Origin: Leptodontidium sp. MPI-SDFR-AT-0119
Taxonomy: Eukaryota; Ascomycota; Leotiomycetes; Helotiales; Leptodontidiaceae
Assembly: GCA_020726505.1 (NCBI GenBank)
Contig: JAHLEZ010000011.1
Coordinates: 744,001 to 808,000 of the forward strand
Reading direction: 5' to 3'
Length of the DNA stretch: 64,000 bases
The notes below the pieces were generated by a model that made no database searches, was not told the DNA's origin, and saw only the letters and a program-made list of their open reading frames with translations. The translations under genes and the position numbers were made by a program. Position 1 is the first letter of the stretch; the number at the start of each line of letters is the position of its first letter. Below are positions 25,544 through 37,936 of the stretch, piece by piece.

Positions 25544-26934
25544 CTACTCAACGGAACCGAAGATCTGGTAGATGGTCAGTGGAAGATCTGATATTAGATG
25601 GACAGGTGTGAACTCACAGTCTCCATCATGATACCGGTGATTTGATAAGGATCGGCATTGGAAGCTGGTCGTCTGTCTTCAAAGTAACCGTAACCCTTCT
25701 GGCCACATTCTCTGGGGATACGGATGGAGCAACCACGGTTGGCAACACCATAAGTGAAAGAGTCGATGCTACCAGTCTCATGTCTGCCAGTAAGACGAAG
25801 GGTGTTGTCCTCTCCATAAACGGCGATGTGCTCCTTGTGGCGACCCTCGAGCTTCTTGATAGCGGCCTCGATGTACTTCATGCCACCAGGCTTGCGCATC
25901 TCCTCACTGGAGAAGTTGCTGTGAAGACCAGCTCCGTTCCAGTCACCTGGAATTGGCTTGGGGTGGAAAGAGATCTTGGCGCCAAACTCCTCAGCGATGC
26001 GGTGGAGGAGGAAGCGAGCGAGCCAGAGTTGATCACCCACTGCCTAGAATTAGCACGATTCTTGCAATGCAAAGATTAGAATTACTCACACTCAATACCC
26101 TCGCAAGGACCAACCTGGAACTCCCATTGGGCTGGCATAACCTCGGCGTTGGTACCAGAGATCTTGACACCAGCGAACAAGCAAGCCTTGTAATGAGCCT
26201 CGACGATATCTCTGCAGTAGACCTTGCCAGTTCCAACACCACAGTAGTATGGGCCTTGTGGACCGGGGAAACCTCCTTGTGGCCAGCCATATGGTCTGTC
26301 TAGTTGATCAAGAAGAGTGTACTCCTGCTCGAGACCGAACCATGGCTTGTGCTCCTTGTGCGCCTCCATGAGCTTAGCACACTCATGGCGGTAGTTGTAC
26401 TTGTTTGGGGTTCCGTCAGGGTCCCAGCACTCGGTGATAACCAAGATGTTGGGGGCACCACGGAATGGATCGGGGTAGATGGCGACGGGTCGGAGGTAGA
26501 CGTCGGAGTTGTCACCGGGGGCTTGGCCTGTCGAAGAGCCGTCGAAGTTCCACTCTGGGAGATCCTCAACCTTGAAGATGCCACTTTCTGGGACAGAAGT
26601 GAGAGTCTGAAGGCGCATAAAGTCAGAAGTTGGTTTTCTAGAATGACTCGAAGTGGCGCAAGGTGCGCGAAGTGCGCGAGGGGCGGTCTCTCACCTTTGA
26701 CTTGGTACGAACACCACCAGTAGCATCAATCCAGATGTACCTTTCCGCAAGTCAGATTGTAAAACTCGCAACTCGAGCCTTCTATACTTACTCTGCCATA
26801 GCATTTCCCTTCTGGTCAAGGGACATGTATTTCAAGAGCTACACAATCGTCAGCCTGGTTGGGAGCGGGGTGATTTCGGAGATCGGGAATTTGCTCACAT
26901 TGGCAGTGTACGAGACGGTAGTGGAGCCTGCCAT
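25544..26934 (-). CDS. glnA: Glutamine synthetase (class II)
   Basis: Six exons (26899-26934, 26792-26838, 26695-26740, 26090-26606, 25618-26039, 25544-25564) give 362 residues, the normal size of eukaryotic GSII. The product starts [12 protein letters not shown] and keeps the hallmark stretches [72 protein letters not shown], and the latch-type segment [34 protein letters not shown]. The last exon is 21 nt and supplies IFGSVE. The enzyme makes glutamine from glutamate, ammonium and ATP in the cytosol and is the key ammonium-assimilation step, normally under nitrogen control. Three very small 5' exons (36, 47 and 46 nt) are an unusual concentration. Exon 5 begins by completing a TTG codon (GIE-L-GDQLW), which was chosen because the other nearby AG breaks the frame. 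Confidence 0.97.
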
Positions 26935-29900
26935 CTTTGCGGTTTTGGGGGGGTTGAAATGGGAAGAATTGGTTGTAGGTTGTGGTAGAGGGACGTCAAC
27001 AGACAATGAGTCTTGTTGTGTTGGGGGGAGAAGGAAGAGAAAAAGAGAGAGCGAAGATCGGGAGCTGGTTCTTTATGAAGGGCAGATAAGAGAAGGAGAA
27101 TGGGGGGCAACAGGGGGGGTCGGCTAAAAGAGGGCGGCGTGGGTTGGGTTGGCGCGATGCGGTGCGGTGCCTCTCTCGCTCTCGTGTGTGAACGGCTTGA
27201 GGGAAAGGGAAAGGATGGGATGCAACCTGGAATAATGCATTGGGAAGAAATAGGAAGAGCTTCCGTGACAAGGGAGGGATGTCCAATCTGAGTTGTGCTG
27301 ACCATGTAAATAGAAGAAGCAAAAAGCCAAAGTGAGGTACATGGAAGAAATCTTACTGCTTGCAAGGTTTTCATTTGCTTCTTTGTCTATTCACTAGCAC
27401 TGCTGGCACCATCACGCTCAAGATATCCCTCATTATGGAAAAATCTGTTGGAGCACACGACAAATGTTTCATGGTCAGCTTTGCGGTAATTAAGTACATT
27501 GCAGCTACCTCTGCTGGTGAAGTTGTCCTTCCTGTAAATTTGCACCTTTGCACTTGCAGCAGCTTGCAGAGACTTGACCAGCCACGTCTTCCTGATTTGT
27601 CTTTCCCATGTGTTGTGCATCCAGGTATCTGCACTTCAGATTTCAACCGGGTCTGGGAGGAAGAAAGCAACGCTGCGTAGAGAAAACTCAAGAGCTCTGA
27701 TTCTGTGCTTATTACTTTTCATGTCCCAGCTTTATTGCCTCCTCATTCTGCTCAACTGCAAAGCAGCATATCTCTCAAGCTACCAACAGTATTTGTGATA
27801 TATCCCTCTGCCATACAAGTAGGTACTTTTCTACAACGACGTCGATAACCCATGCCGAGATCCTGTTACTGTTACCTACCTGGGTACCTTAGTAGTCCAG
27901 GTCACGATCGATCTTGAACTTGAAGTGCAGCCAGCTATTGGGAGATCTTTGAAGCACCCGATACCACGAACTGCTGAAGATCTTCTTCCAGTCCAAGCTA
28001 CCACCGACCATGATGTCGTCGCCGCTCAAAGTCAATCTTCGAAAGCTATCACTTCCTATATCAGACCATTCTAGCCCCCCCTTCCCTCAGCCCAGATACA
28101 CATATTTTCCCTCCACCCATCCCGAGGCGCTTGAGGCATCCTCAACATGCAAGAGCACCAACCTCATAGTCGCACTGCGTCAGACAAGCCAGGGTGGTGC
28201 AGTCGGGTAGCCATTCACCGCAGCGTCTCCTGTCTCCTGCTGCTGCTCTCCCCCACTACGCCATGCAGTGCAGCGCAGCAGTGTAGTGTAGGACGGTGCC
28301 TCATGCCAACAGAAGGAAACAATTTTCTTCTTTTCGTCACTCTGCAACATACTTCAGCCACAGACCGACGAGCTTTTGCTCTGCCTCCCACGTAGCCCCC
28401 CCCTTCTCCCCTCTACTCCCCGATTTCGTTGTTGAGGTCCCCTTCCCCGGCATTTCACGGTCGTGCCGACATTCTCGCCTTCTTCTTGCCCATCTTCTTA
28501 CAAATGGAAATGTTCTTACGGGACAAAGGAAGCTCACGACGTCGTGGAGCCGTTCCACACTCGGCGGGCTGGCGGGGTAAAGTTCTGCCCTGGCTGGGCT
28601 TCTTGCTGCGCCGAGACCAAGGCTTGCGATAAGGAAATGCAAGGGCCGGCAGCAGATTTGCGCCATCTCATTGGCCACAAACGTAAGGACGTCGAGTAAG
28701 AACCCGCCTGGAGATGGCCAATAGGGTGGGGTGATGATCCGCGACCGTGCTGGGAAGGATCCAGCACTTTGGTTCGCCGAAACGTGACCCTTGCCTGACT
28801 TGGTGTTCTGTGTCTGTCTGTCTGTCCTGCAATTTCTCCGTCCTTCTTTGTCCTCCCATTCTTGATATCTTCTTGTCCAACATCGTCGTCGGCTTCATGC
28901 CCGATGCACATACAGTATGCGGAGCTCAGCGCTGTACCTCCGTCCTTCGGGATCATTTGACAGTCTGTGTTCCAGCTGGAATTCCCAGGATGGCTTGGCA
29001 ATCCTGCTCGTGTGCAAGTGCTCTCATGAGTCAGAATGGTCCAAAAATACATCTGATAGTCCAAAGTCACGATCCCAACAGTTTGGCCTCGCATTTCTTA
29101 AACGAATAGTCTGCCTCGTTTGTTGACCGCCGAAAGAGTGTCATAATCCGCCTCTCAAGTATCGGACCCAAGTCATTCTCTTTGTCATAAAATGACTGTC
29201 AAACATCGGGTTTATAGCGTTGTGTCAGGTAATCCGCTACAGGGGAATCTCGGCATATACTCTCTTCTTGCAAAGCTTCCGTACGATGTGTTCAAATCGA
29301 GTATCTCCCTCGTCAAATACAACTTTCAGTTCCATGCATTGTGTCGGTGATACCACGCTACCGGAGAATCAGGACGGCCGACAGTCAGCCCTACCATCAT
29401 CTCCTGACGATCTCAAGCCTCTCGCATATGGGCTGACCCGAGAGTTCTATTCAATACTCTCCTCGGCACACTTGGCTCGCGACAGAAGAGCACGTCCATT
29501 CGATAGCCTGAGACAACGAGTGCTGTCAGCGGTAAGGAGCGTTGTTAGACATTTCGAGATATCTCTTGGCCACATCACTATTCCCAAGTAGTTCATACCT
29601 GAGCCAGTCTTATTCCTCGTCCCAGATCCACTTCAAGCACAACTTGGTGTAAGCTTACCATCAAACACACACGTGGCAGGACAGGATTCTCTCACAACGA
29701 TGCTCAATATTCTGTTCTTTCTAGATATCCGTTCCCGAGCCATATCCGAGCTATGCCCTCATCCAGGGATTTCTATCCTCTATCCAGTGCGATTCCTGAA
29801 CCATCACACCCAAATCCCACTCTCACTCATACTGACACTTGGCATATCCACCTTTGGAGATCAAGTCCAATTCTCTTTTGTTGCAATTCGCACTCCCTTT

Positions 29901-31739
29901 ACCTCAGTAAATTTACCTACTTCAGAACGGATTTTGGTAAATGCTTGGACAGGTTGAGTCTTCATAGTCAGCGGGATCCAGTTCCTGCTTGATCAACTGC
30001 TGAGTGGAGGAACAGTCACTGAAGGTCTCGCAGCATGGCCCCCTGGAATCTGTGATTCAAGAATAATTCAAGTCTTTCTGGGATCTGTTCATACAAACGA
30101 TGATATCGGAAGATGGAAAATTGTTTCTCTACATGACTTACAAGGTATAAGTATGCTTCAGGATATTCAGTAGCCGGTTGGACATTTCCCAAAAGGGTTC
30201 TGTTAGGAGAATCCTGCTCGGTACTGCTCTTTATATTCACCACGAGTAAGCGGCTGCAAAGCTCTCGCTTTGACCTGTCTTCCACTCACCGACATTGGCA
30301 CCAAATCAATTTCTGTCAGCCTCGTCACGGTCGACTCCAGAATCGTCTGCAGGATCAAGCCATGGCCGTACGGCTGCAAATAAGCATTGCCTTTCAGTGA
30401 GATCTCCACGTTCCCGCAATGTCGGGACAGTGCTATCCCCAATATGGACTTCTAGCACCATACAATACAATACCTCTGCATACTTATAGCTCCTAGGTAG
30501 TGGGGGCACCTTTGCAATTGAAGACACGCGGGATGTGAGCGATGGGTCCTACCTGCCTGCCACTAGTTGACCATTCTGAGATCTGGAGTAAGGGAAATAC
30601 TCTGGTTTTAATTCTCTTCTGAGTCGGATACTTACTCTTCTTGTTCCATGGCTTTTGTTTTAGCCACGAATCGGTTGGATGACTTGGAGAGCACGCGAGG
30701 ATATTCTTATGTCCACGTTCCTAAGCGTCTGAAGCCACTTACTTAATATTAAACAACGGCGTCTGATATCATGACAAAGAAATACATAATATCCCCACAT
30801 ACCACCACTTATGTCTCAGGCGGTGGTCATTCAAGCATCACTGAACCGTCAAAAAATCCCAAACTTCAACCCAGAAGACGATCACGTGGCTTGTGATACA
30901 AACATGTGATCCTGCGTTTCGCGAATTCCTGTAAGACAAAGTGCACAATTCCAAGACATCATGACCACTTCAAAGTCTTCCAGTTGTCCTGTTAAATCTC
31001 ATGACCCTCACTCGGAGAAACCGACATCTAACAAGAAACTCCAAAAAACATCAACCCTTCCTGATTTGCTTCCCCGCAAAACCCTTCAAAACCCAGGTTG
31101 ACTCGATGAGATCGAGTAACAAGCGGAGCAAACCTTATCGCAGCCCCTGTCCAGTGATCTCGATATCTGCAAATCAACACCACCCAGCCTATCACAGGGG
31201 CTCGCTTGTATCGCCGACAGCGGCAGCCGTAGTAGATTAGCAGCCCAGGACTATTTTGATAGGGATTCATTGGTGACAGGCCGCGGGCGCCGGGTTGCGC
31301 TGCCATCTTCAACGTCAGGCTGGCGTGGGGTAGGGGGCCACCACGGCCACATGCATACCATTTCCTTTCCCGGCTTCGTCGTTGACTGGCCTAAGCACTC
31401 TTGAAACCTCTTGGAAAGTTGCTGGGACAAGTGCTTCTCCATCAAATTCCGAGTTGGAACTACCTCTCCAACAGTCTTGGCCAGCTGATAACGAAGAGCC
31501 GGTGGTCTGAAAGATAGACAACACAAACACACTAGGTAGCCGGTGGGCATGCCATGACACCCCGTCGCCCTTCTCTTCCTTGACATTTTTCCTTCGAGGG
31601 TTCTTAGATTTCCAAATGCCATGCAAAAGGCTTGCAGCTCAGCTCGTTACCAGAAGTAGAACGTTACGATAGAAAGCGCATGAAGATCCGACCAGATTTC
31701 TTGGGACACCAGACTAGAAAGGATATATAAACCGTGCAA
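26935..31739. other. Long gene-poor spacer between glnA and NCS1 transporter
   Basis: At 4.8 kb this is the longest stretch without a gene. The two flanking genes are divergent, so both promoters lie here. I checked frames on both strands; those at 28.0-28.7, 28.7-29.1 and 29.2-29.6 kb have no family features, no coherent splicing and no codon regularity. A TCACGTGG site lies at about 30882 and a TATATAAA at 31724-31731. A decayed gene or non-coding RNA cannot be excluded. Confidence 0.5.
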
Positions 31740-33872
31740 ATGCCGCCCTCTCCTCGAGATGAGGAACCAGATTCCAAGAGCTCTTCAAGAGGCGACTCGA
31801 GATTCAACAACAATAACAACAATAACTACCTTTGCCAACTATCATCGAGGAACAGTTACTCAAACGGAGGAGACGAAAACCAGCCGTTGCTTTCTGGACC
31901 TTCCACTCCGACGAGAGCTAGACGTCATAGTACCCGCACGTTAGACTCTGCTTTCGAAAGCGTCAACGGCGGCTCGCAACTTATCGTACATCACTCTTCA
32001 GACGAATCTACCTTTTTCGATTTCATGATGGAGAAAGTTCGGGGCACGAAGGTTGCCTATTGGGCGGATAGGATGGCGGTGGAGAGTGAGCCTGGCTTGA
32101 CAAACGCACAGCTGATGTTGCACAATCATGACTTGAAGCCTGGTATGTGGAAACGTTTTGGAAATTACCAAACATTGCTGATTCTTCACAGTCGAGGCGG
32201 AACGTCGACAATGGGGCCCTTGGAATTTTGTCGGTTTCTGGGTTGCGGATTCGTTCAATATTGTAAGTCTGGTCTTTTTATGTGTGAGGATTCCCTTTGG
32301 GAGAACGATAGACTAACAATCCTGTCAGAACACTTGGATGATTTCCTCTTCTATGATCAGCGCCTCTGGTCTTTCGTGGTGGCAATCATGGCTTTGTGTC
32401 TGGCTTGGCTACACTTTCGCAGCTTGCTTCGTCTGCATGACTGGCCGAATCGGTGCTACCTATCACATCTCCTTCCCTGTTGTGTCTCGATCCTCCTTCG
32501 GCATCTGGGGTGCTCTCTGGCCAGTGTTCAACAGAGCTGCTATGGCATGTATCTGGTATGGAGTTCAGGCATGGATTGGAGGGAACTGTATCCGTCTCAT
32601 GATCTCATCGATCTGGCCATCCTTCGAGAACATTCAGAACAGTATCCCAGGATCAGGGACGAACACCCGCGATTTTGTCTCCTTCCTTCTCTTCTGGCTC
32701 CTGTCTCTTCCTGCGATCTGGTTCCCAGTCCACAAGATCAGACATCTGTTCACTGTCAAAGCCTACGTCGTCCCGACTGCCGGAGTTGCCTTCTTCATCT
32801 GGGCTGTTGTCCGAGCCAAGGGTATTGGACCAATTGTCAAGCAACCGAACACTTCTCATGGCTCCAAATTGGCATGGGGAATGGTCACCGGTATCATGTC
32901 TGCCATTTCGAACTTCGCTACACTCATCGTGGTATGTACTCTCCTTTTTGCAGAACATTGATTTCCATCTGACTTTTTCAGAATGACCCAGATTTTGCTC
33001 GTTTCGCTCGCAAGCCCAAGGACGCGTTCTGGTCCCAGCTGATCACCATCCCTTGCGGTTTCGGAGTGACTTCATTTATCGGTATCATCGTCTCCTCCTC
33101 TTCCACTGTCATCTTCAAGGGCGACCCGATCTGGAATCCTCTCGATTTACTGAAATCTTTCCTCGATGAAGGAACCTCGGGCAATCGTGCCGGTGTCTTC
33201 TTCATCGCATCCGCTTTCGCCCTTGCTCAGCTCGGAACCAACATTGCAGCCAACTCCGTATCCGCAGGCACAGACATGACAGCTCTACTTCCACGATACC
33301 TCAACATCAGAAGAGGAGGCTACATCTGCACCATCGTTGGCCTCGTCATATGCCCATGGAACTTACTCAAGGACGCCAACAAGTTCACGACCTATCTATC
33401 CGCCTACTCTGTCTTCCTATCTTCCATCGCGGGCGTGATCGTCATCGACTACTATTTCGTGCGCAAAGGCTTCCTCCAAGTCAAAGATCTCTACTCCGCC
33501 AAAAAGACCGGCCCATACTTCTTCACATTCGGCTGTCACTGGCGAGGCTACGCAGCGTACATCGCTGGAATCCTAATCAACATCGTCGGATTCGTCGGTG
33601 CCATTGGACAGGAAGTCCCAAAAGGTGCTCAGTACCTCTACAACCTTAATTTCTTCTGCGGCTTCACCGTAGCAGGAGGTGTCTATTACATTCTCTGCAA
33701 ATTCTTCCCGGTCCCGGCGACTAGTGATGTGTGGATGGAAGTTGGAGACCAGGTCGAGGATGTGAGTTTCGCATATGATGCGGGAAGCGAGTATGGCGAG
33801 ACGGATGGTGGGAAGACTGTTTTTAAGGAGGGTGCTGTTGAGACTACTAGAAAGAGATATTCCGAGGTTTAG
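31740..33872 (+). CDS. NCS1-family nucleobase/allantoin-type permease (Fur-like)
   Basis: Four exons (31740-32142, 32192-32262, 32329-32931, 32982-33872) give up to 655 residues. The core begins KVAYWADRMAVESEPGLTNAQLMLHNHDLKPVEAERRQWGPWNFVGFWVADSFNINTW, the typical entry to NCS1 transporters. About 12 transmembrane segments follow, and the tail is hydrophilic and ends TTRKRYSEV. NCS1 proteins bring uracil, allantoin, uridine or related compounds into the cell with protons. The Fur-like WxxDxFNxNTW pattern suggests that branch; the exact substrate is not readable. The N-terminal 95 residues (poly-Asn run, ENQPLLS dileucine-like motif) are extra: the TATATAAA at 31724 lies only 9 bp before this ATG, so translation may instead start at 32025 (MMEKVRG), giving 560 residues, the usual family size. 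Confidence 0.9.
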
Positions 33873-34856
33873 ATTTGGCATTTACATTTATATTTTGCTG
33901 TTTGGGGAGGGATGTGGGAGGGAGAGGCGTTTTGGGTTGTGAGTGCGTGGCATGCCGTTTATTCCCCTTAGACTAGTGTTTACATCTTTATTTGCAATCT
34001 GATATCATTCCACAAAGGTGCCGGCTTCACATTCAGAACGACACAACAATCCTCCTCAGAATTGCACGGATTGAACAGCTTGGCACATAATCCAAAAACA
34101 GGCAAACGAAACCAAGTCAACACTGACCCGAAATCTACTCCGTCGAGAAAACAGCACAATCTACCGCATACCACCAACCATATCGCCAAATACCATCACC
34201 TCCAGAAGGTTCCTCAAGCGAACAAACTTAAAAAACAACCAATCCTCTCCAAAAGCCCCTCCAAATAAACAACCCCTGAATCTCGCTTCGCTTCCAAGCC
34301 TTCGCTTCCAGTCCAGGCTCAAAACAATTGCCGAACACCACATCTACCCACATACCCCACACAATCAACAACCGACACTCCCATCCCACTATGGATAAAA
34401 CACCCCAACATCCCCCCCGACCAAGCAGTCATCATCATAATATAATATAAACATAACATACCAGCTGATATGTAATTCAATCCATTGTGTCAGAGGATGT
34501 TGCGGATGTCTACGTTCCGCCGTTCCCCCTTCTGGAAGGTGTTTATTTGAATATCTGGCGTGTTTGAGGGTGTTTTGAGGGAGACAAGGGAAGGTCTTGT
34601 GGAGTTGGGTGGCGATGAGATGTGGTACTTGGCTTGGTGTACTATATACCAAGGGGTGTTGGCGCGTTTGTGACTTGGTGGGTAATATTGCTCCCGGCGG
34701 TTGGCGATTATAGATATGTATGTACATATATGTCGTTGTCACTTTACTTCTTCTTACCGGCCTCCATCTCCTTCTCTTCTCCATATTTTTGCACCGAGGT
34801 TCTTCCCAAAATCTGTTCTTTCTGACAATCTGGTTTGCTGTTATTGTTGAAGGATC
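33873..34856. promoter_or_regulatory. 3' flank of NCS1 gene and promoter of first AA9 gene
   Basis: These 984 bp separate two plus-strand genes. The half next to the AA9 start holds a TATATA at 34644-34649 inside an imperfect palindrome whose arms are CTTGGT (34633-34638) and ACCAAG (34648-34653). A long minus-strand frame at 34389-34871 has no family features and is not called. Confidence 0.5.
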
Positions 34857-36262
34857 ATGAAGTTCCAGCATATTTTCTCCTGGGCGGTACTCCTAGGGAC
34901 GGGGTCTTGCCACACGATTTTCACTTCTTTGGTTACCGAGGGTACCACGAATGGCATGTCCTGGACGAAAACTTATACTTACTTGTCAGGACTGTAGAGC
35001 TGATGATGTGCAGGTGTGGGTGTTGGAGTTCGTGTACCGACTTATGATGGGGTATGAAATACCCACGACCGTATGGATCTGAGGCAATGTGTTGATGGGA
35101 AGTGTAGCCGATCACGAACGTTGCATCGAATGATATTGCCGTAGGTATTCTCTCTTCCCATGAAGGAGAAGAAAACTACTGCGATCCATACAATACTAAC
35201 CCTTCAACCCCAGTGCAACGGCGGTCCCAATCCGACCAAATCCACCACGCAAATCCTCGACGTCGCAGCCGGATCAACAGTCAAAGCAATCTGGAGACAC
35301 ACACTCACAAGCTCAGGCTCTGATGTCGTTGATCCAAGCCACAAGGTACGATCAACGAATGAATAAATACCTCTACGCCAAAAAAATTTGAGGGAATTAC
35401 GTGAAAGTCGGACACAGCTAAAAGGAGATTTAGGGACCAGTGATGGCGTATATGAAGAAAGTGACGAATGCCGCCACAGACCTGGGATATGGAGCTGGGT
35501 GGTTTAAGATCCAAGAGGCGGGATTGTCTGCTTGTGAGTTGGGATTCTCGCCTGTGGATTTCTATATCTGCGATGCTATGCTATGCTGACGGGTGAAAAA
35601 ATGAAGCTGGAAAATGGGCTGTCGATGATTTGGTAAGTAGTGATGTCCATTCTGTGAGACCAGGAGGGGTTTTTATGAATGGGACTAGGACTGAGACTGG
35701 GACTGATACTTGGTTCTTAGATCGCAGCTCAAGGCCAACAATCCATCACAATACCGGCTTGTATCGCACCAGGACAGTATCTTCTTCGTGCTGAGGTGAT
35801 TGCTCTTCATGGTGGTAAGAATAGGTTACCTTCACCTCCACCTTCCATAGGTATAGTAGAGTATAGACCGCAAACTGACATGTCCCAGCTGGTTCGTCTG
35901 GCGGTGCTCAGTTCTACGTAAGTTCTGCTCCATTACTCCCCCTTTGAATGAAACGAGATTCAATGCAATGCACTGGCTTTAGTTAAAGTGTCTTTGCTTA
36001 CCCTCTACTATAGATGGAATGTGCACAAATCAACGTGACAGGTGGCACAGCTGCCAAAACACCCGCGACCGTCAGCTTGCCAGGAGCGTATAAAGCGAAT
36101 GACCCTGGAATTCTGGTTAGCATCTATGGGAATTTGAAGAGTTATGTTATTCCTGGTAAGTGGTCATGATGAATTTACTTTGTTGGGGTCTATTTGAGGT
36201 CAGAGAGGAGAGGGGTGTAGATTGACTTTGTTGGTATAGGACCGGCTGTGTTTACGTGCTAG
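34857..36262 (+). CDS. AA9 lytic polysaccharide monooxygenase (LPMO), no CBM
   Basis: Ten short exons (34857-34953, 35014-35051, 35108-35140, 35214-35345, 35434-35533, 35607-35632, 35721-35814, 35889-35917, 36014-36155, 36240-36262) give 237 residues. A signal peptide of 18 residues ends at ...GTGSC, exposing H19 as the N-terminal copper ligand ([11 protein letters not shown]). The second histidine of the copper brace is H99 (DPSHKGPV) and the axial tyrosine is Y183 in GGAQFYMECAQ. AA9 conserved parts [21 protein letters not shown] and [17 protein letters not shown] are intact. The secreted enzyme oxidatively cleaves cellulose chains with copper and peroxide or oxygen. Intron 1 (34954-35013) appears to use a GC donor (GCATGT); this keeps the family spacing between HTIF and YDGP. 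The neighbours downstream are other cellulases, fitting a shared role. Confidence 0.92.
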
Positions 36263-37023
36263 GTTTGGAGGGGGGTTGGCTTGGGGGAAGATTGCGGTGG
36301 ACTTTAATGATTTGTAGAGTTGGAGAAAGAGCTGGATTCCGTGTTGAATGCAGGAGGTGTTGATGGATGCAGATCTGACGGACACTGGCACACTGGGTAT
36401 GGCAGAAATTACTCGGATACATCCACATCTGTTCCATTTCAGAAATTCGGAATACTATTTTCATCACCTGAATCTGAAACACTTCGGTATCTTGATAGGT
36501 ATATCCTTTGAGGTGTCCGTCAGCAGTAAGCCTCAAAGTCCTAGCAAAGTGTGAGACTTGGTCATGTTCAATGACTATAATTTTTCACGATCATGCAACG
36601 CCAGGAGTCCACTGGAATAAATGATAGGAGAAAAAATCGGGTGAATGACTGTTACAAGAAGCACTTTGAGAAATCTAGCTCCTGGGTCTTGTTTGCTGGG
36701 CAAGTACGTAAGCGTGTATCAGAAGCCCAACAGTCGATATATCTCGCACATCTGAACCTACAATTCGCAAGGCCTGTTCTTTTTAAAGTGACAAGAGTCG
36801 TCTACAGGGATCTTTGTTGAACAATCATTTGATATTTGGAACTGACTATATAAAATTTGCGAAATTCAGTGCAGATATGCAGAAACGACTGTAGTGCTGT
36901 AACGATATGATGGACCTCCATTATCCCAGATCATATTTCATCTATTCTATAGCCCATCCCATGGCATTAAACAGGACCAAAAGGTGCCATATCTGACGAA
37001 ATATTTTGGTCTGTTAGCAATAT
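36263..37023. other. Converging 3' flanks of the two AA9 genes
   Basis: These 761 bp lie between the tail-to-tail LPMO genes. No gene is recognised. Confidence 0.6.
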
Positions 37024-37936
37024 CTAGCAAGAAGCTACTTCCGGCCCAGGAATCGTGTAACTGGTGAACTGTAAGTAAACAGTCAGTATATCTCAGCCAT
37101 CATGAAAGTGAAGGGGATCCTACATTGGTGTAAATGTTAGCAGTATAACCCGGATCGGTAGCCTTGAAAGCACCAGGAATGGCGACCTTTGGACCCAAAT
37201 CCTTAGATCCACCTCCCGTAATGGCAACCTGCGCACACGAGACGTAGAATTGGGGGAGTGCTGGGTAAGGGTTGTGGATGGCCATGCTCTGGATTCTGAT
37301 GAGATATTCTCCAGATGGGATGCATGCGGGAATGGGGATGTCGTAAGTTTCTTGTCATCGTTAGCCATTGTATTATACAGACACAGGTATATTCCAGAAT
37401 TTGCGGAGGGTAGAACTCACGCTTCAAATCCCATGTTCCACCTGGGAAATTCGGACCAATGTCGAGGATCTTGAACCAAACGTTTCCAGAGCCGTCGAAT
37501 GTTGCAGCAGTCGTGGGTGCCCTGGCCATATATACGGAGACTGGTCCATTGTGATAGACGGCAGTGTCGCTGCTGAAAGCCAAGGTTGAGCCGGCGGCAA
37601 GGGAGACAGTTGAGGTGTTGGAACCGGTCTCAGCACCTGCGTTGCAGGTGAGATCTGGGCTTGTGAGGTCTATTGAAGTTAGTTTGGCTTGAGTATGTTC
37701 ATGTTGGAGGAAAATATACCGGTCACAGGCGAGTTCCCATTGGTGTTCTTGCGGACGTAGGTGTACGGGGCGTTCTTTGTCCCGGCAACAGTAACCGACT
37801 GAAAGATATCTGTGGCCAATGTTAGAAAGACAATCACACCGGGTGTGCAGTGAGTATCATGAGGAGAGGTACAGTGAGCAGAAACTTGCTGGCTAGCCAG
37901 AGCCAAGATAGCCGCAGATGTGGTAATGCACTTCAT
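37024..37936 (-). CDS. AA9 lytic polysaccharide monooxygenase, second copy
   Basis: Five exons (37873-37936, 37720-37809, 37421-37669, 37124-37350, 37024-37068) give 224 residues with no binding module. The signal peptide ends at QQVSA, exposing H21 ([12 protein letters not shown]); this histidine is the last complete codon of exon 1. The other copper-site residues are H91 ([11 protein letters not shown]) and Y170 (LPQFYVSC), with H160 and Q168 as the usual second-sphere pair. The tail is [13 protein letters not shown]. It differs a lot from the first AA9 (HNGP versus HKGP, shorter loops, other intron positions), so the two are not a recent duplication and probably belong to different AA9 subgroups with different substrate or cleavage preference. 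It is transcribed towards the first AA9 gene, with its promoter in the 2-kb spacer shared with the GH6 gene. Confidence 0.92.

Noticed and set aside
28010..29957. Several overlapping frames of 60-190 codons on both strands in the long spacer
   Set aside because: No family motifs, no coherent splicing between them and mutually overlapping; typical of chance frames in moderately GC-rich DNA.
34940..34953. GT donor (GTACCA) for the first AA9 intron
   Set aside because: It keeps the frame but shortens the segment between HTIFTSL and YDGP by four residues relative to the family; the GC donor 13 bp later fits better. Not excluded without cDNA.
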